Assembly (NCBI GenBank): GCA_030614585.1
Contig: JAUWTT010000017.1
Location: forward strand, 1-19,563
Length of the DNA: 19,563 bases
Reading direction: 5' to 3'
Source: Acidobacteriota bacterium
GTDB taxonomy: Bacteria > Acidobacteriota > UBA6911 > RPQK01 > JAPXNP01
Shown here: in pieces, positions 1-7,510 of the stretch
How the letters are laid out: every line of letters starts with the position of its first letter
How positions within the stretch are numbered: the first letter of the stretch is position 1
Notes under the pieces: generated by a model
The model's database searches: none
Seen by the model: only the letters and a program-made list of their open reading frames with translations
What the model was told of the DNA's origin: nothing
Program-made: the position numbers and the translations under genes

Positions 1-2
1 CG

Positions 3-155
3 GACATCTGCACTGCATACGGCATAACCGTCCATTACCACTCGATCAAATGGGGGCAGATCCAGATCCGCTTTCACGGCGGTCGCCAGAACCCGGCCGG
101 CGCTCGCTTCAAGGGGCACCTGTTCAGCTGTCGGCTTCGGCAGATTCTGGAGTAA
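3..155 (+). CDS. Possible 3' end of an unrecognised CDS (partial)
   Basis: This reading frame is open from the window edge to a TAA at 153-155, about 50 codons. Most of its codons end in G or C, more than in the other frames here, which is the only sign of coding. The peptide contains HYHSIKWGQIQIRFHGG and matches no family I know. A second frame is open from position 2 to a TGA at 239-241, so the choice is uncertain. From about 156 to 331 I see no gene, hairpin or clear promoter; the stretch is the leader of the adaptor gene that follows. Confidence 0.2.
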   Translation, partial: DICTAYGITVHYHSIKWGQIQIRFHGGRQNPAGARFKGHLFSCRLRQILE

Positions 156-331
156 TAGAGAAAGAACTTCGTCGTAAGTGTGCAACTGACCCATGCTTTC
201 GAGAGACTCTACGCGAAAACGCGAAACGGTACAACGCGTGAATATCGAAAGCTGCTGTAGCGTACCCATGATGGTAGACCAAGAAACTTTTCGATACACT
301 CATCCGTACTAACAGAAGTGATGGGGCACAA

Positions 332-1777
332 ATGAGCACGAAAAAAAAGGTGTTAATTGCCGTAGGAGCCGCGGTAGTCCTTGCCATTATTATTGGCGTC
401 AGTGTCACGGTCAACCGAAAGGACGCCACAACAGTTGAAACGGGAGAGGTCAAACGTAGAGCTGAACTGGTGGCTATCGTTACGGCTACCGGAGAAATCA
501 AGCCGAAAGAATACGTTGAGCTGCAAGCTGAGATCAGTGGCGTGATCACTGAGCTACTCGTTGAGGAGGGGGATCTGGTCAAGAAAGGGGATCTGCTCCT
601 GAAGATCGACCCCATTCAGACCAGGTCGGAAACCAGAGCACAGGAAGCGATTCTCGCCTCAGCCCTGTCCGATGTCCGGAGCCAGAAGGCTCAAATTGCT
701 GTCCAGAAATCGGTCTTAGAGCAGGATCGTACGTCAATCCGTGTTGCCCAGATCGAGGTTGAGACCGCCCAAAAGAACCTGGACTTGGCGCAGAGTATCT
801 TCGAACGAAAGCAAGGCCTTTTTGAGGACAATCTGATCTCTCGAGATGATTATGATACGGTCAAAAACAATCTCTACAACGCTGAGAACACACTGGCCAC
901 TGCGGAGGGACGCCTTATGCAGGCGGAAGCGCAGTTCACGGTACGCGAATTGATGTTGGAACAGGCTCGAGAATCCCACGAGGCCTCCTTGAGCCGGGCT
1001 GAGCAACAGCGTGCGATGCTTGAGCGAAGCCAGGATATGCTGTCCAAGACTGAAATCCGCTCGCCTCTCGACGGTGTTATCACACAGATGAATGTCGAAG
1101 TCGGAGAGCGCGCTGTCCCTGGAACTCTCAACAACCCTGCCGCTACGCTGATGATTATTGCTGATTTATCCATCATTGAAGCGGAGGTCGAGGTGGACGA
1201 AACCGACATTGTGGATCTCGAGTTGGGTCAGAAGGCGGTTGTTAAAGTGGACGCTCTGCCTGATAACCCTATCGATGGAACCGTCACTGAGATTGGAAAT
1301 TCTGCGATCCAGAAGCTCGGGCAAGAGCAGGAAGCCAAGGATTTTAAGGTTGTCATCCAACTGGAAGAGCCTCCGAAGTCGTTGCGACCCGGACTCAGTT
1401 GTACCGGCGAGATCACCACGGCCGTTCGAGCGGAGGTCTTGAGCATTCCGATTCAGGCTCTGACTATACGAGAGTTTCCCGTGGATGAGGAAGGAGCTCT
1501 CGTCCGGAAAGAAGAGGACGAAGACGAAAAGAAAACTAAAGCTGCCGAGGGCGAAAAGGACGAGGAAGTTGAAACGAAAGAGTTCGAGGGAGTCTTTCGC
1601 CTTGTAGAGAATAAGGTTGAGTTCGTCGCGGTTGAAACCGGAATAACCGGCGACAAGGAAATCGAGATTCTAGCCGGTTTGGAAGACAACGATACTATCG
1701 TTACCGGCAGCTACAAGACGCTTCGTACACTTGGCGACGGCGATTCTGTGGAAGTTGAGGAGGAGGAGGGGAGTTGA
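332..1777 (+). CDS. MacA-like periplasmic adaptor (HlyD family) of an ABC export pump
   Basis: Predicted membrane-fusion protein linking an inner-membrane ABC exporter to an outer-membrane channel. Seen: one N-terminal membrane anchor (residues 7-27), a first lipoyl half-motif (about 58-94, ISGVITELLVEEGDLVKKGD), a long coiled-coil hairpin (about 100-235), a second lipoyl half (240-265, TEIRSPLDGVITQMNVEVGE), then beta-barrel and membrane-proximal domains. At 481 aa it is longer than the usual 370-400 aa, mainly through a Glu/Lys/Asp-rich insert at residues 382-418, and the C-terminus is also acidic. The ATPase gene begins 3 nt after the stop, and its ribosome-binding sequence (AGGAGGAGGGGAG) lies in the last codons of this gene, so the two are co-translated. 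The family is clear; the substrate cannot be told. Confidence 0.93.
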   Translation: MSTKKKVLIAVGAAVVLAIIIGVSVTVNRKDATTVETGEVKRRAELVAIVTATGEIKPKEYVELQAEISGVITELLVEEGDLVKKGDLLLKIDPIQTRSETRAQEAILASALSDVRSQKAQIAVQKSVLEQDRTSIRVAQIEVETAQKNLDLAQSIFERKQGLFEDNLISRDDYDTVKNNLYNAENTLATAEGRLMQAEAQFTVRELMLEQARESHEASLSRAEQQRAMLERSQDMLSKTEIRSPLDGVITQMNVEVGERAVPGTLNNPAATLMIIADLSIIEAEVEVDETDIVDLELGQKAVVKVDALPDNPIDGTVTEIGNSAIQKLGQEQEAKDFKVVIQLEEPPKSLRPGLSCTGEITTAVRAEVLSIPIQALTIREFPVDEEGALVRKEEDEDEKKTKAAEGEKDEEVETKEFEGVFRLVENKVEFVAVETGITGDKEIEILAGLEDNDTIVTGSYKTLRTLGDGDSVEVEEEEGS

Positions 1778-1780
1778 CCC

Positions 1781-2524
1781 GTGTCTGAAACGCTGATTCG
1801 AACGGAAGATCTCTGGAAAACTTATGAAATGGGCTCCGAGCAGATCCATGCCCTTCACGGAGTCTCATTCGAACTGAATCGAAACGAATACATTGCCATA
1901 ATGGGGCCTTCGGGATCCGGCAAATCGACACTTATGAATCTAATCGGGTGTCTTGATACTCCGTCAAAAGGTCAATACTTCCTGAATGGAAAGCTGGTCA
2001 GTGACATGGATGACGATGAGCTCGCTTATATTCGCAACCGTGAAATCGGCTTCGTGTTTCAGACCTTCAACTTACTCCCGCGGGCCACTGCCCTGCAAAA
2101 CGTCGAACTGCCCCTGATCTATGCCGGAATGCCCGCCGCGGAACGCCGAAAACGAGCCACGGCATCGCTTGCGCAGGTTGAACTCACAGACCGAATGACC
2201 CATAAGCCGTCGGAATTGTCCGGTGGCCAGAGGCAGCGAGTTGCCGTAGCCCGCGCTCTCGTGAACCACCCGTCCATCATTCTCGCCGATGAACCAACCG
2301 GAAACCTCGACTCTAAGACGGGTCGTGAGATAATGTCTCTCTTCTCACGACTCCACAAAGAGGGCAACACCATCGTCCTGGTCACCCATGAAGCGGATAT
2401 CGCGCAGCATGCTGACCGGATTATCCACCTCCTCGACGGGAGAATCAGCAGTGATGAGCGGGTGACTGAGAGTCAACGGCTCGCTGCGCAGTCCACACCG
2501 AGCGAAATATCGTCGCCCGGCTAA
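1781..2524 (+). CDS. MacB/LolD-type ABC exporter ATP-binding subunit
   Basis: ATPase of the MacB/LolD/FtsE group, expected to power an FtsX-type permease. It starts at a GTG 3 nt after the adaptor, behind a strong AGGAGG. Seen in order: Walker A GPSGSGKST (42-50), Q-loop FVFQTFNLLP (91-100), signature LSGGQRQR (146-153), Walker B IILADEPTGNLDS (166-178) and H-loop VTHE (201-204). The GCLDTPSKG and FNLLPRATALQNVELPL signatures are typical of this group. At 247 aa it is a stand-alone ATPase, not the MacB ATPase-permease fusion. No FtsX/MacB permease follows: the next gene is convergent and unrelated. Either the permease is encoded elsewhere or it has been lost. Confidence 0.94.
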   Translation: MSETLIRTEDLWKTYEMGSEQIHALHGVSFELNRNEYIAIMGPSGSGKSTLMNLIGCLDTPSKGQYFLNGKLVSDMDDDELAYIRNREIGFVFQTFNLLPRATALQNVELPLIYAGMPAAERRKRATASLAQVELTDRMTHKPSELSGGQRQRVAVARALVNHPSIILADEPTGNLDSKTGREIMSLFSRLHKEGNTIVLVTHEADIAQHADRIIHLLDGRISSDERVTESQRLAAQSTPSEISSPG

Positions 2525-2544
2525 TTCGAACCGCAAAGTCACGA

Positions 2545-2576
2545 AATCACAAAGAATCCACAGTGCTTTTGTGATT
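2545..2576 (+). terminator. Hairpin after the adaptor-ATPase operon
   Basis: AATCACAAA (2545-2553) pairs perfectly with TTTGTGATT (2568-2576) around a 14-nt loop, 20 nt after the ATPase stop and between two convergent genes. It is A/T-rich and lacks a clear U-tract, so it is a weak terminator candidate. The left arm belongs to a run of short CAAAG/CGAAA units (2532-2554) that resembles the CACCAAG palindrome near 7954-8009, so it may be repeat-derived. Confidence 0.35.
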
Positions 2577-2619
2577 CAGTAGGTTAGATGGTTCCTACAA
2601 GGGAGCTTGAAGTTTGGAT

Positions 2620-3453
2620 CTAATTGGGAATTGGTTCTTGGGATTTGGGAATTGGGTCTGTTGCCGTTTGGGCAACAGACCCATCAGGCCCGGCGGTGCC
2701 GAGAAGTACTCTGGTGTATGGATGGGCAGCTTCTTCAAAGAGCGTCTCTGTTTCAGCAATTTCGACGAGACGGCCATGAAACATCACAGCCACTCTTTGA
2801 CAGAATTTGCGGACCAGTGTGAGATTGTGAGTAATGAACAGCGTTGTGAGCCGAAATTCACTCTGCATTCTGTCCAGTAGCTCCAGAATCTCGCCTTGAG
2901 CCGTCCGATCTAACGAAGATACCGGCTCATCGGCTATCAACAATTCAGGCTCCAGCGCCAGGGCGCGGGCAATCGCGATGCGCTGGCGCTGTCCCCCCGA
3001 AAACTCATCCGGTTTTCTTAAAGCATCATCGGCCTGCAAACCCACCGTCTCAAGCAGTTCAATGGCCTTCGCCGATCTCTCATCTTTGTTTCCAAGTCTA
3101 TGAATCCACAGCGGTTCCGATACTAACTGGCCTACCGTCATTCGCGGGTTGAGCGAAGTTGCTGGATCCTGGAAGATCATCTGTATCCGCCTCCTTTGAC
3201 GACGAAGCTCTTTTCCCTCGAGAGCGGACCAATCCAGCCCTTGAAACCTGATGCTTCCAGAATCCGCCTGCAAGAGCCGAACGATACAGTGGGCCAGTGT
3301 TGTTTTTCCACAGCCCGATTCTCCGACAAGCCCAAAGACTTCCCCTGATCTCACAGTGAAGGAGACTCCATCGACGGCAAGAATCTCCTCAGCCGTCGCA
3401 GACTGGAAACGGACAGTCAGATTGTTGACTTCAAGGCAAGTTTCTCTGCTCAC
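2620..3453 (-). CDS. Opp/Dpp/Nik-type ABC transporter ATP-binding protein (OppF/DppF/NikE-like)
   Basis: ATPase of the peptide/nickel importer class, acting at the inner membrane. Numbered from a GTG at 3453: Walker A GESGCGKTT (44-52), Q-loop FQDP (94-97), signature FSGGQRQR (151-158), Walker B LLIADEP (171-177), H-loop ITHN (207-210) and the C-terminal HPYTR motif (244-248). The 3453 GTG has a GGAG 8 nt upstream and gives a normal N-terminus; an in-frame GTG at 3495 without a clear ribosome site would add 14 residues. After HPYTRVLLG the usual C-terminus is replaced by a tail encoded by a perfect hairpin and a heptamer repeat. The gene follows its OppD-like partner in one operon. No permease or solute-binding protein is nearby, so the substrate is unknown. 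Confidence 0.9.
   Translation of the reverse strand: MSRETCLEVNNLTVRFQSATAEEILAVDGVSFTVRSGEVFGLVGESGCGKTTLAHCIVRLLQADSGSIRFQGLDWSALEGKELRRQRRRIQMIFQDPATSLNPRMTVGQLVSEPLWIHRLGNKDERSAKAIELLETVGLQADDALRKPDEFSGGQRQRIAIARALALEPELLIADEPVSSLDRTAQGEILELLDRMQSEFRLTTLFITHNLTLVRKFCQRVAVMFHGRLVEIAETETLFEEAAHPYTRVLLGTAGPDGSVAQTATDPIPKSQEPIPN
2622..2656. repeat. Heptamer array, five units of NNTTGGG
   Basis: Five consecutive 7-bp units: AATTGGG, AATTGGT, TCTTGGG, ATTTGGG, AATTGGG. The first unit begins inside the stop codon (TAG, read on the minus strand at 2622-2620) of the OppF-like gene, so the array encodes that protein's last residues (IPKSQEPIPN). Four GGG runs on the plus strand could form a G-quadruplex. 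Related arrays lie at 6240-6260, 16335-16356 and 16433-16467. Confidence 0.7.
2654..2682. repeat. Perfect 12-bp hairpin in the 3' end of the OppF-like gene
   Basis: GGGTCTGTTGCC (2654-2665) and GGCAACAGACCC (2671-2682) are exact reverse complements around the 5-nt loop GTTTG. The hairpin is inside the reading frame, encoding GSVAQTATD, and overlaps the last GGG of the heptamer array. There is no T-tract on either strand, so a classical intrinsic terminator is unlikely; an mRNA 3'-end stabiliser or a repeat-derived element fits better. Confidence 0.7.
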
Positions 3454-3507
3454 ACTGTAAACTCCGGCGACGCTTGGTGTGACCTGTTCCGCCACTTTCG
3501 ATTGATC

Positions 3508-4239
3508 TCAGCCTACCCACACCCTACAGACTCCCGCCTCAATGAGAAGTGTCCTGTCGGCAATTCCTGATATTAAGTCTAAATCATGTGAAATCAATAA
3601 GATAGATAAACTGCTGGATTCTTTCAGTTGAGCCATCGTCTCCATTAGCTTGAGCTGTGTCGGACGATCCAGGGAACTGCTCGGCTCATCGCAAATAAGG
3701 AGCCTCGGTTCACAGGAAAGGGCCGTAGCAATCAGAACGCGCTGGCGCATTCCCCCAGAAAGCTGATGAGGGTAGGCCTCTAGACACTTGCTGCCGTCTG
3801 TAATCCCGACCCTCTCCAGAAGAGTGATCGCTCGCACCCGTGCAGCATTCTTCGAAAGGTGCAAATGATACCGCATCCCTTCGCAAACCTGAGTCTCGAT
3901 GCGCATCAAGGGATTCAGCGCCGACAGCGGTTCTTGAAAAACGAATCCTATCTTGCGTCCACGAACCTGATTCAACTGATCTCGATCCAGCCCAAGCAGA
4001 TCTTGCGTGCCGAAAGTGATTTGGCCCTCCAAGACGCTCGCGTTTGGAGGGAGAAGCCTCAGCAGAGCGAGTGCCATGGTTGTCTTTCCGCACCCAGACT
4101 CTCCAATTACTCCTACCGTTTCTCCCGTCCCGATTTCCAGATCGACCTTCTTGAGAACAAGTTTTTCGGTTCCGTTTGACAGGTATGAAACCGACAGGTT
4201 CCTTACCTGCAATAGTGGAATGGGCTGTTCGGCACTCAT
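3508..4239 (-). CDS. Opp/Dpp/Nik-type ABC transporter ATP-binding protein (OppD/DppD/NikD-like)
   Basis: Partner ATPase to the downstream OppF-like protein. Seen: Walker A GESGCGKTT (46-54), Q-loop FQEPLSALNP (101-110), signature LSGGMRQR (160-167), Walker B LLICDEP (180-186) and H-loop ISHD (216-219). At 243 aa it ends just after the nucleotide-binding fold and lacks the C-terminal extension of typical 320-aa OppD/DppD proteins. In length it resembles NikD (about 254 aa), so a metal or other small substrate is possible; this is inference from size only. Its ATG follows the stop codon of the mutase gene directly (TAAATG on the minus strand), a classic arrangement for translational coupling. 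Confidence 0.9.
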   Translation of the reverse strand: MSAEQPIPLLQVRNLSVSYLSNGTEKLVLKKVDLEIGTGETVGVIGESGCGKTTMALALLRLLPPNASVLEGQITFGTQDLLGLDRDQLNQVRGRKIGFVFQEPLSALNPLMRIETQVCEGMRYHLHLSKNAARVRAITLLERVGITDGSKCLEAYPHQLSGGMRQRVLIATALSCEPRLLICDEPSSSLDRPTQLKLMETMAQLKESSSLSILLISHDLDLISGIADRTLLIEAGVCRVWVG

Positions 4240-5835
4240 TTAGATCACCACCGTCTCTTTGTGATCGCCAAATACCTGACGGAGCGCGCTCGAGATCTCG
4301 CCGACCGTTGCCAGTCCTTCCGCAGCATCGATAATGGCGGGAAGCAGGTTCTCCGATCGGCCTGCCGCTATCTGGACATTCTCCAACGCCGATTCGACAC
4401 GGCTATGATCTCGTTTCGCACGAAGCTTGGACAGCTTACTTCTTGCTCTTTTCTCGGTTTCCGGATCGGCTCGCCAGATCTCGAGCCGGCTCTCTGTGGC
4501 CCCCTTGAAGCTGTTCACGCCCACAACCAAGCGCTCTCCTCGCTCGAGACTACGCTGAGAACGGTAGGCGGCGTCCTGAATTTCCTTCTGTACATATCCC
4601 TGCTGAATCGCTGAAGGCATGCCTCCCAGGGCACGTATCTCCTCGAAATACTCCTCAACCTCGCGAGTGAGCCGTTCCGTCAAAGATTCTACATGCCATG
4701 AACCGCCAACCGGATCGGCTGTCGCGGGCACCCCGCTTTCATGGGCCAGGATCTGCTGTGTTCTTAGCGCGAGCCTGACCGATTCTTCGGTTGGCAGGGC
4801 GAGTGCCTCATCCTTTGCACAGGTATGCAACGACTGCGCTCCACCCAAAACGGCGGCGAGTGCCTGCAAGGTGACCCTCACAACATTGTTGTCCGGTTGC
4901 TGGGCAGTCAATGAGCTCCCGGCCGTCTGCACATGGAACCGGAGCATTTGCGTACGCGGTTCCTGCGCGGAGTAACGATACTTCATCAACCGCGCCCAAA
5001 GCCGTCGTGCGGCTCGAAACTTCGCTATTTCCTCAAAGAAGTTGTTGTGAACGTTGAAGAAGAAGGAAAATCGCGACGCAAAATCATCGATCTTCATTCC
5101 CCTTTCCAGCGCTTGGCTGACATAGGTTTCTGCGTTCCCAAGGGTAAACGCTATTTCCTGAGCAGCCGTAGAGCCGGCCTCGCGAATGTGGTAGCCGCTC
5201 ACCGAGACAGCATTCCATCGAGGCACGAACCGGCAACAGAATTCAATCAGGTCAACCACCAGACGAAGCGACTCAGAAGGGGGATAAATATACGTTCCCC
5301 GGGCTATATACTCCTTTAGAATGTCATTCTGGACGGTTCCCCTCAGCTCTTTCCAGTCCAGGCCTCTTTTCCGGGCCACTACGAGGTAGTAAGCCAGAAG
5401 GATCGCGGCAGTTGAGTTAATAGTCATCGACGTCGAGATCTTCTCGAGGGGGATTCTGTCGAACAGACGATCCATGTCTTCCACGCTGTCGATGGCGACC
5501 CCGACTCTGCCCACTTCTCCTTCTGCCGCCGGATCATCTGAGTCGAGGCCATGCTGAGTGGGTAGATCAAAAGCTACGGAAAGTCCAGTGGTCCCCTGGG
5601 AAAGAAGGTACCGATATCGCTCATTTGATTCCTCGGCCGTGCCGAAACCGGCATACTGCCGCATCGTCCAAAGCCGGTGGCGATACATTTCCGGATGAAT
5701 TCCCCTTGTGAAGGGGAACCGGCCGGGATCCCCCAAGTCCTCAGCGTAATCGAGCTGAGCGATATCCTCCGGGCAATACGTGTTTTTCGCCTGTTTGCGG
5801 GCTTGACTTGAAGGCTTCCCTGGGCCCTTTTTCAT
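4240..5835 (-). CDS. mcmA1: Methylmalonyl-CoA mutase-type acyl-CoA mutase, catalytic (large) subunit
   Basis: Catalytic TIM-barrel subunit of a coenzyme-B12-dependent acyl-CoA mutase, most likely interconverting (R)-methylmalonyl-CoA and succinyl-CoA in propionate/branched-chain metabolism. Seen: RGIHPEMYRHRLWTMRQYAG (44-63) followed by FGTAEESN, FDLPTQHGLDSD (89-100), GTVQNDILKEYIARGTYIYP (166-185), SGYHIREAG with the paired Tyr215/His216, FFFNVHNNFFEEIAKFRAAR (258-277) and QTAGSSLTAQQPDNN. At 531 aa it lacks the B12-binding domain, so a separate small subunit is needed, and none is in the window. Residues 186-189 read PSES where the family usually has PEPS. Other acyl-CoA mutases share this fold, so the substrate is not certain. 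The stop abuts the ATG of an ABC ATPase gene. The start is ATG 5833-5835; no strong ribosome site is visible. Confidence 0.93.
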   Translation of the reverse strand: MKKGPGKPSSQARKQAKNTYCPEDIAQLDYAEDLGDPGRFPFTRGIHPEMYRHRLWTMRQYAGFGTAEESNERYRYLLSQGTTGLSVAFDLPTQHGLDSDDPAAEGEVGRVGVAIDSVEDMDRLFDRIPLEKISTSMTINSTAAILLAYYLVVARKRGLDWKELRGTVQNDILKEYIARGTYIYPPSESLRLVVDLIEFCCRFVPRWNAVSVSGYHIREAGSTAAQEIAFTLGNAETYVSQALERGMKIDDFASRFSFFFNVHNNFFEEIAKFRAARRLWARLMKYRYSAQEPRTQMLRFHVQTAGSSLTAQQPDNNVVRVTLQALAAVLGGAQSLHTCAKDEALALPTEESVRLALRTQQILAHESGVPATADPVGGSWHVESLTERLTREVEEYFEEIRALGGMPSAIQQGYVQKEIQDAAYRSQRSLERGERLVVGVNSFKGATESRLEIWRADPETEKRARSKLSKLRAKRDHSRVESALENVQIAAGRSENLLPAIIDAAEGLATVGEISSALRQVFGDHKETVVI

Positions 5836-5842
5836 TTCGTTT

Positions 5843-5869
5843 TTGCTGGCGTCGGGACTCTGCTATTAT
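5843..5869 (+). promoter_or_regulatory. Candidate sigma70-like promoter between divergent genes
   Basis: TTGCTG (5843-5848) and TATTAT (5864-5869) are spaced by 15 nt and read toward the small plus-strand gene. They match the consensus hexamers at 4/6 and 5/6, but the spacing is short. Transcription would begin near 5876, downstream of the ATG at 5868, which favours the internal ATG at 5976 as the real start. Confidence 0.3.
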
Positions 5870-5975
5870 GGTTGAGAAGCTCGATGGTCATTCTCGAAGG
5901 ATGCTTCGTTTACGTTTTGCCCGTCTCGTCAGTGGGTTGCTGGCCGATACTAACGGACCCGTAGGATTTATACCA

Positions 5976-6239
5976 ATGCTGGATGACGAACTCAAACAAC
6001 ACCGGAAGCAGCTTGAAGTGGCTATCAATGGAGCCCTGACGGAATCGCCCCGTGTGAGTGAGATCATCCATGAGATCCGTAAGCACGGCTACGACGTTTT
6101 TCTGATCATTGAGGCCACCGTGGGCTTCAGTCGAAAGAAAGGCGAGGAGACGGAGGAACAACGTATTCCTGCGGCACGACTCGAGCTCACAACCCAGGAC
6201 GAGAGATTTCTTCGCTCGCTCAAGATCCGTCCGGAATAG
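5976..6239 (+). CDS. Small protein of unknown function (87 aa)
   Basis: I do not recognise this family. The protein starts MLDDELKQHRKQLEVAIN, is rich in charged residues and looks mostly helical, with one hydrophobic strand-like segment, GYDVFLIIEATVGF (residues 34-47), followed by a Lys/Glu-rich region (48-60). There is no signal peptide or membrane segment. The ATG at 5976 has AGGA at 5963-5966, a 9-nt spacing. An in-frame ATG at 5868 would add 36 residues but has no visible ribosome site and lies upstream of the likely transcription start. The gene is divergent from the mutase gene. Its stop codon is followed at once by a heptamer repeat and then by the insertion sequence, so any former downstream partner may have been separated from it. 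Confidence 0.6.
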   Translation: MLDDELKQHRKQLEVAINGALTESPRVSEIIHEIRKHGYDVFLIIEATVGFSRKKGEETEEQRIPAARLELTTQDERFLRSLKIRPE

Positions 6240-6260
6240 TCTTGGGTCTTGGGTCTTGGG
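6240..6260. repeat. Heptamer array, three units of TCTTGGG
   Basis: Three exact TCTTGGG units begin at the base after the TAG stop (6237-6239) of the small gene. The array belongs to the NNYTGGG family seen at other gene ends in this window. It sits directly against the left end of the insertion sequence. Confidence 0.7.
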
Positions 6261-6266
6261 GGTACA

Positions 6267-6312
6267 AACCGGGTACATTGGTAACACTCGAAACCGGGAA
6301 CATGGGTAACAG
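6267..6312 (+). repeat. Left terminal inverted repeat of the IS
   Basis: A 46-bp end containing two directly repeated 19-bp sites: A at 6269-6287, ending GTAACAC, and B at 6294-6312, ending GTAACAG. These are likely transposase binding sites. A GAGGAGG ribosome-binding sequence for the transposase lies just inside the element, near 6334-6340. Confidence 0.75.
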
Positions 6313-6346
6313 TTTTTGCGAGCATTAGGAACCGAGGAGGTTTTCG

Positions 6347-7498
6347 ATGCCGTGGAAGGAAACTGAACCCATGAAAGAGCGAATCAAGTTTATTTTTGAG
6401 GTGGAGAGCGAGGTTTTCCGATTCAGCGAGAGCTGTGAACGCTATGGAGTGAGCCGCAAGACGGGCTACAAGTGGCTGCAGCGCTATCGAGAGTCGGGTG
6501 TAGAGGGCTTGCGGGAGTTGAGTCGGGCTCCGCATGACTGTCCGCATAAGACTTCCGAGGCGGTCGAGGAGGAGATTGTACGGTTGCGGACTCGGTATCC
6601 GCGTTGGGGGCCGGTGACCTTGCGGATGAAGTTGCAGCGAGAGGAGGCGGAGGTGCAGTGGCCTGCGATCTCGACGATTGGAGAGATTCTGAAACGTCAA
6701 GATCTGGTCAGAGTACGGAAGCGTCGTAGACGACCGCAGCCGATCTTCAGTGGGACCCAGGTTCAAACCGAGGAACCGAACGAGATTTTCACTGCCGACT
6801 TCAAGGGAGAGTTTCGGACGCGGGACGGACAGTACTGTTATCCCTTGACGGTTCAAGATCACTTCAGCCGTTTTTCCCTGTGTTGTCAGGCCCTGGAATC
6901 CACCTGCCGGGAGCCGGTAAGGGATCGGTTTGAGCGGGTCTTTCTCGATTACGGTTTGCCGACAGCGATTCTGACCGATAACGGGGTGCCGTTTGCCGGG
7001 AACGGGCTCCGACGGCTTTCCCGCCTCTCGGTGTGGTGGATTCGTTGAGGGATTCGACCGCTTTTGATTCAGCCGGGTCATCCGGAGCAAAACGGACGAC
7101 ACGAACGTTATCATCGGACCTTGAAACAAGAGACGGCCTTTCCTCCGGCCGCAGATCAGCCGGCTCAACAGCGAGTCTTTGATGCCTTCCGCCAAACCTA
7201 CCATCACGAACGCCCCCATCAACACTTACAGGGAAACACGCCCGCTGAGCTTTATCGACCCTCTCTGCGACCGTATCCGAGGCAACTCCCCCCTCTCGAG
7301 TACCCGGGCCATTATGAACTCAGACGAGTCCATAAGAGCGGTCAAATCAAACTGCACAACCAAAGGATCTTTCTCAGCGAAGTCCTCCAAGAAGAAACCG
7401 TGGGTTGCGAGCCCCTACAGGACGGTCTCTGGTCGATCTATCTGGGAAATGTGCTCATTGCACGCTGGAACGAAAAAGAAGGAAAAATCTATGGCTGA
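6347..7498 (+). pseudogene. IS481-family DDE transposase interrupted by an in-frame TGA
   Basis: The start ATG (6347) follows GAGGAGG and gives the typical IS481 opening MPWKETEPMKERIKF. Next come a helix-turn-helix (residues 24-60, with YGVSRKTGYKWLQRYRESG), a Trp-rich linker (RYPRWGPVTLRMKL) and an rve integrase core with Asp151 (FTADFKGEF) and Asp211 (AILTDNGVPF). A TGA at 7046-7048 follows VWWIR, and the same frame continues GIRPLLIQPGHPEQNGRHER, so no frameshift is involved. Homologues usually read WWI(R/K)LGIRP, so a Leu codon such as TTA probably became TGA by one change. The catalytic Glu of the NGRHER motif (codon at 7103-7105) lies beyond the stop, so the 233-residue product should be inactive unless the stop is read through. 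Confidence 0.88.
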
Positions 7499-7510
7499 AC
7501 ACCCTCGAAT

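Noticed and set aside
124..615. Minus-strand open frame over the start of the MacA-like gene
   Set aside because: It overlaps the strongly supported adaptor gene in antisense, has a Ser/Thr-rich shadow composition and no recognisable domain.
2622..2656. CRISPR array or VNTR in the usual sense
   Set aside because: The units are 7 bp with no spacers and no cas genes are nearby; the array is a short direct heptamer run.
7046..7048. TGA read as selenocysteine in the transposase
   Set aside because: Homologues have Leu here, not Cys or Sec, and I see no SECIS-like hairpin directly after the codon. A nonsense mutation is simpler.
6089..7225. Long minus-strand open frame (378 codons) across the insertion sequence
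   Set aside because: It is antisense to a clear IS481 transposase and runs into the small gene at 5976-6239; its composition is low-complexity and matches no family.
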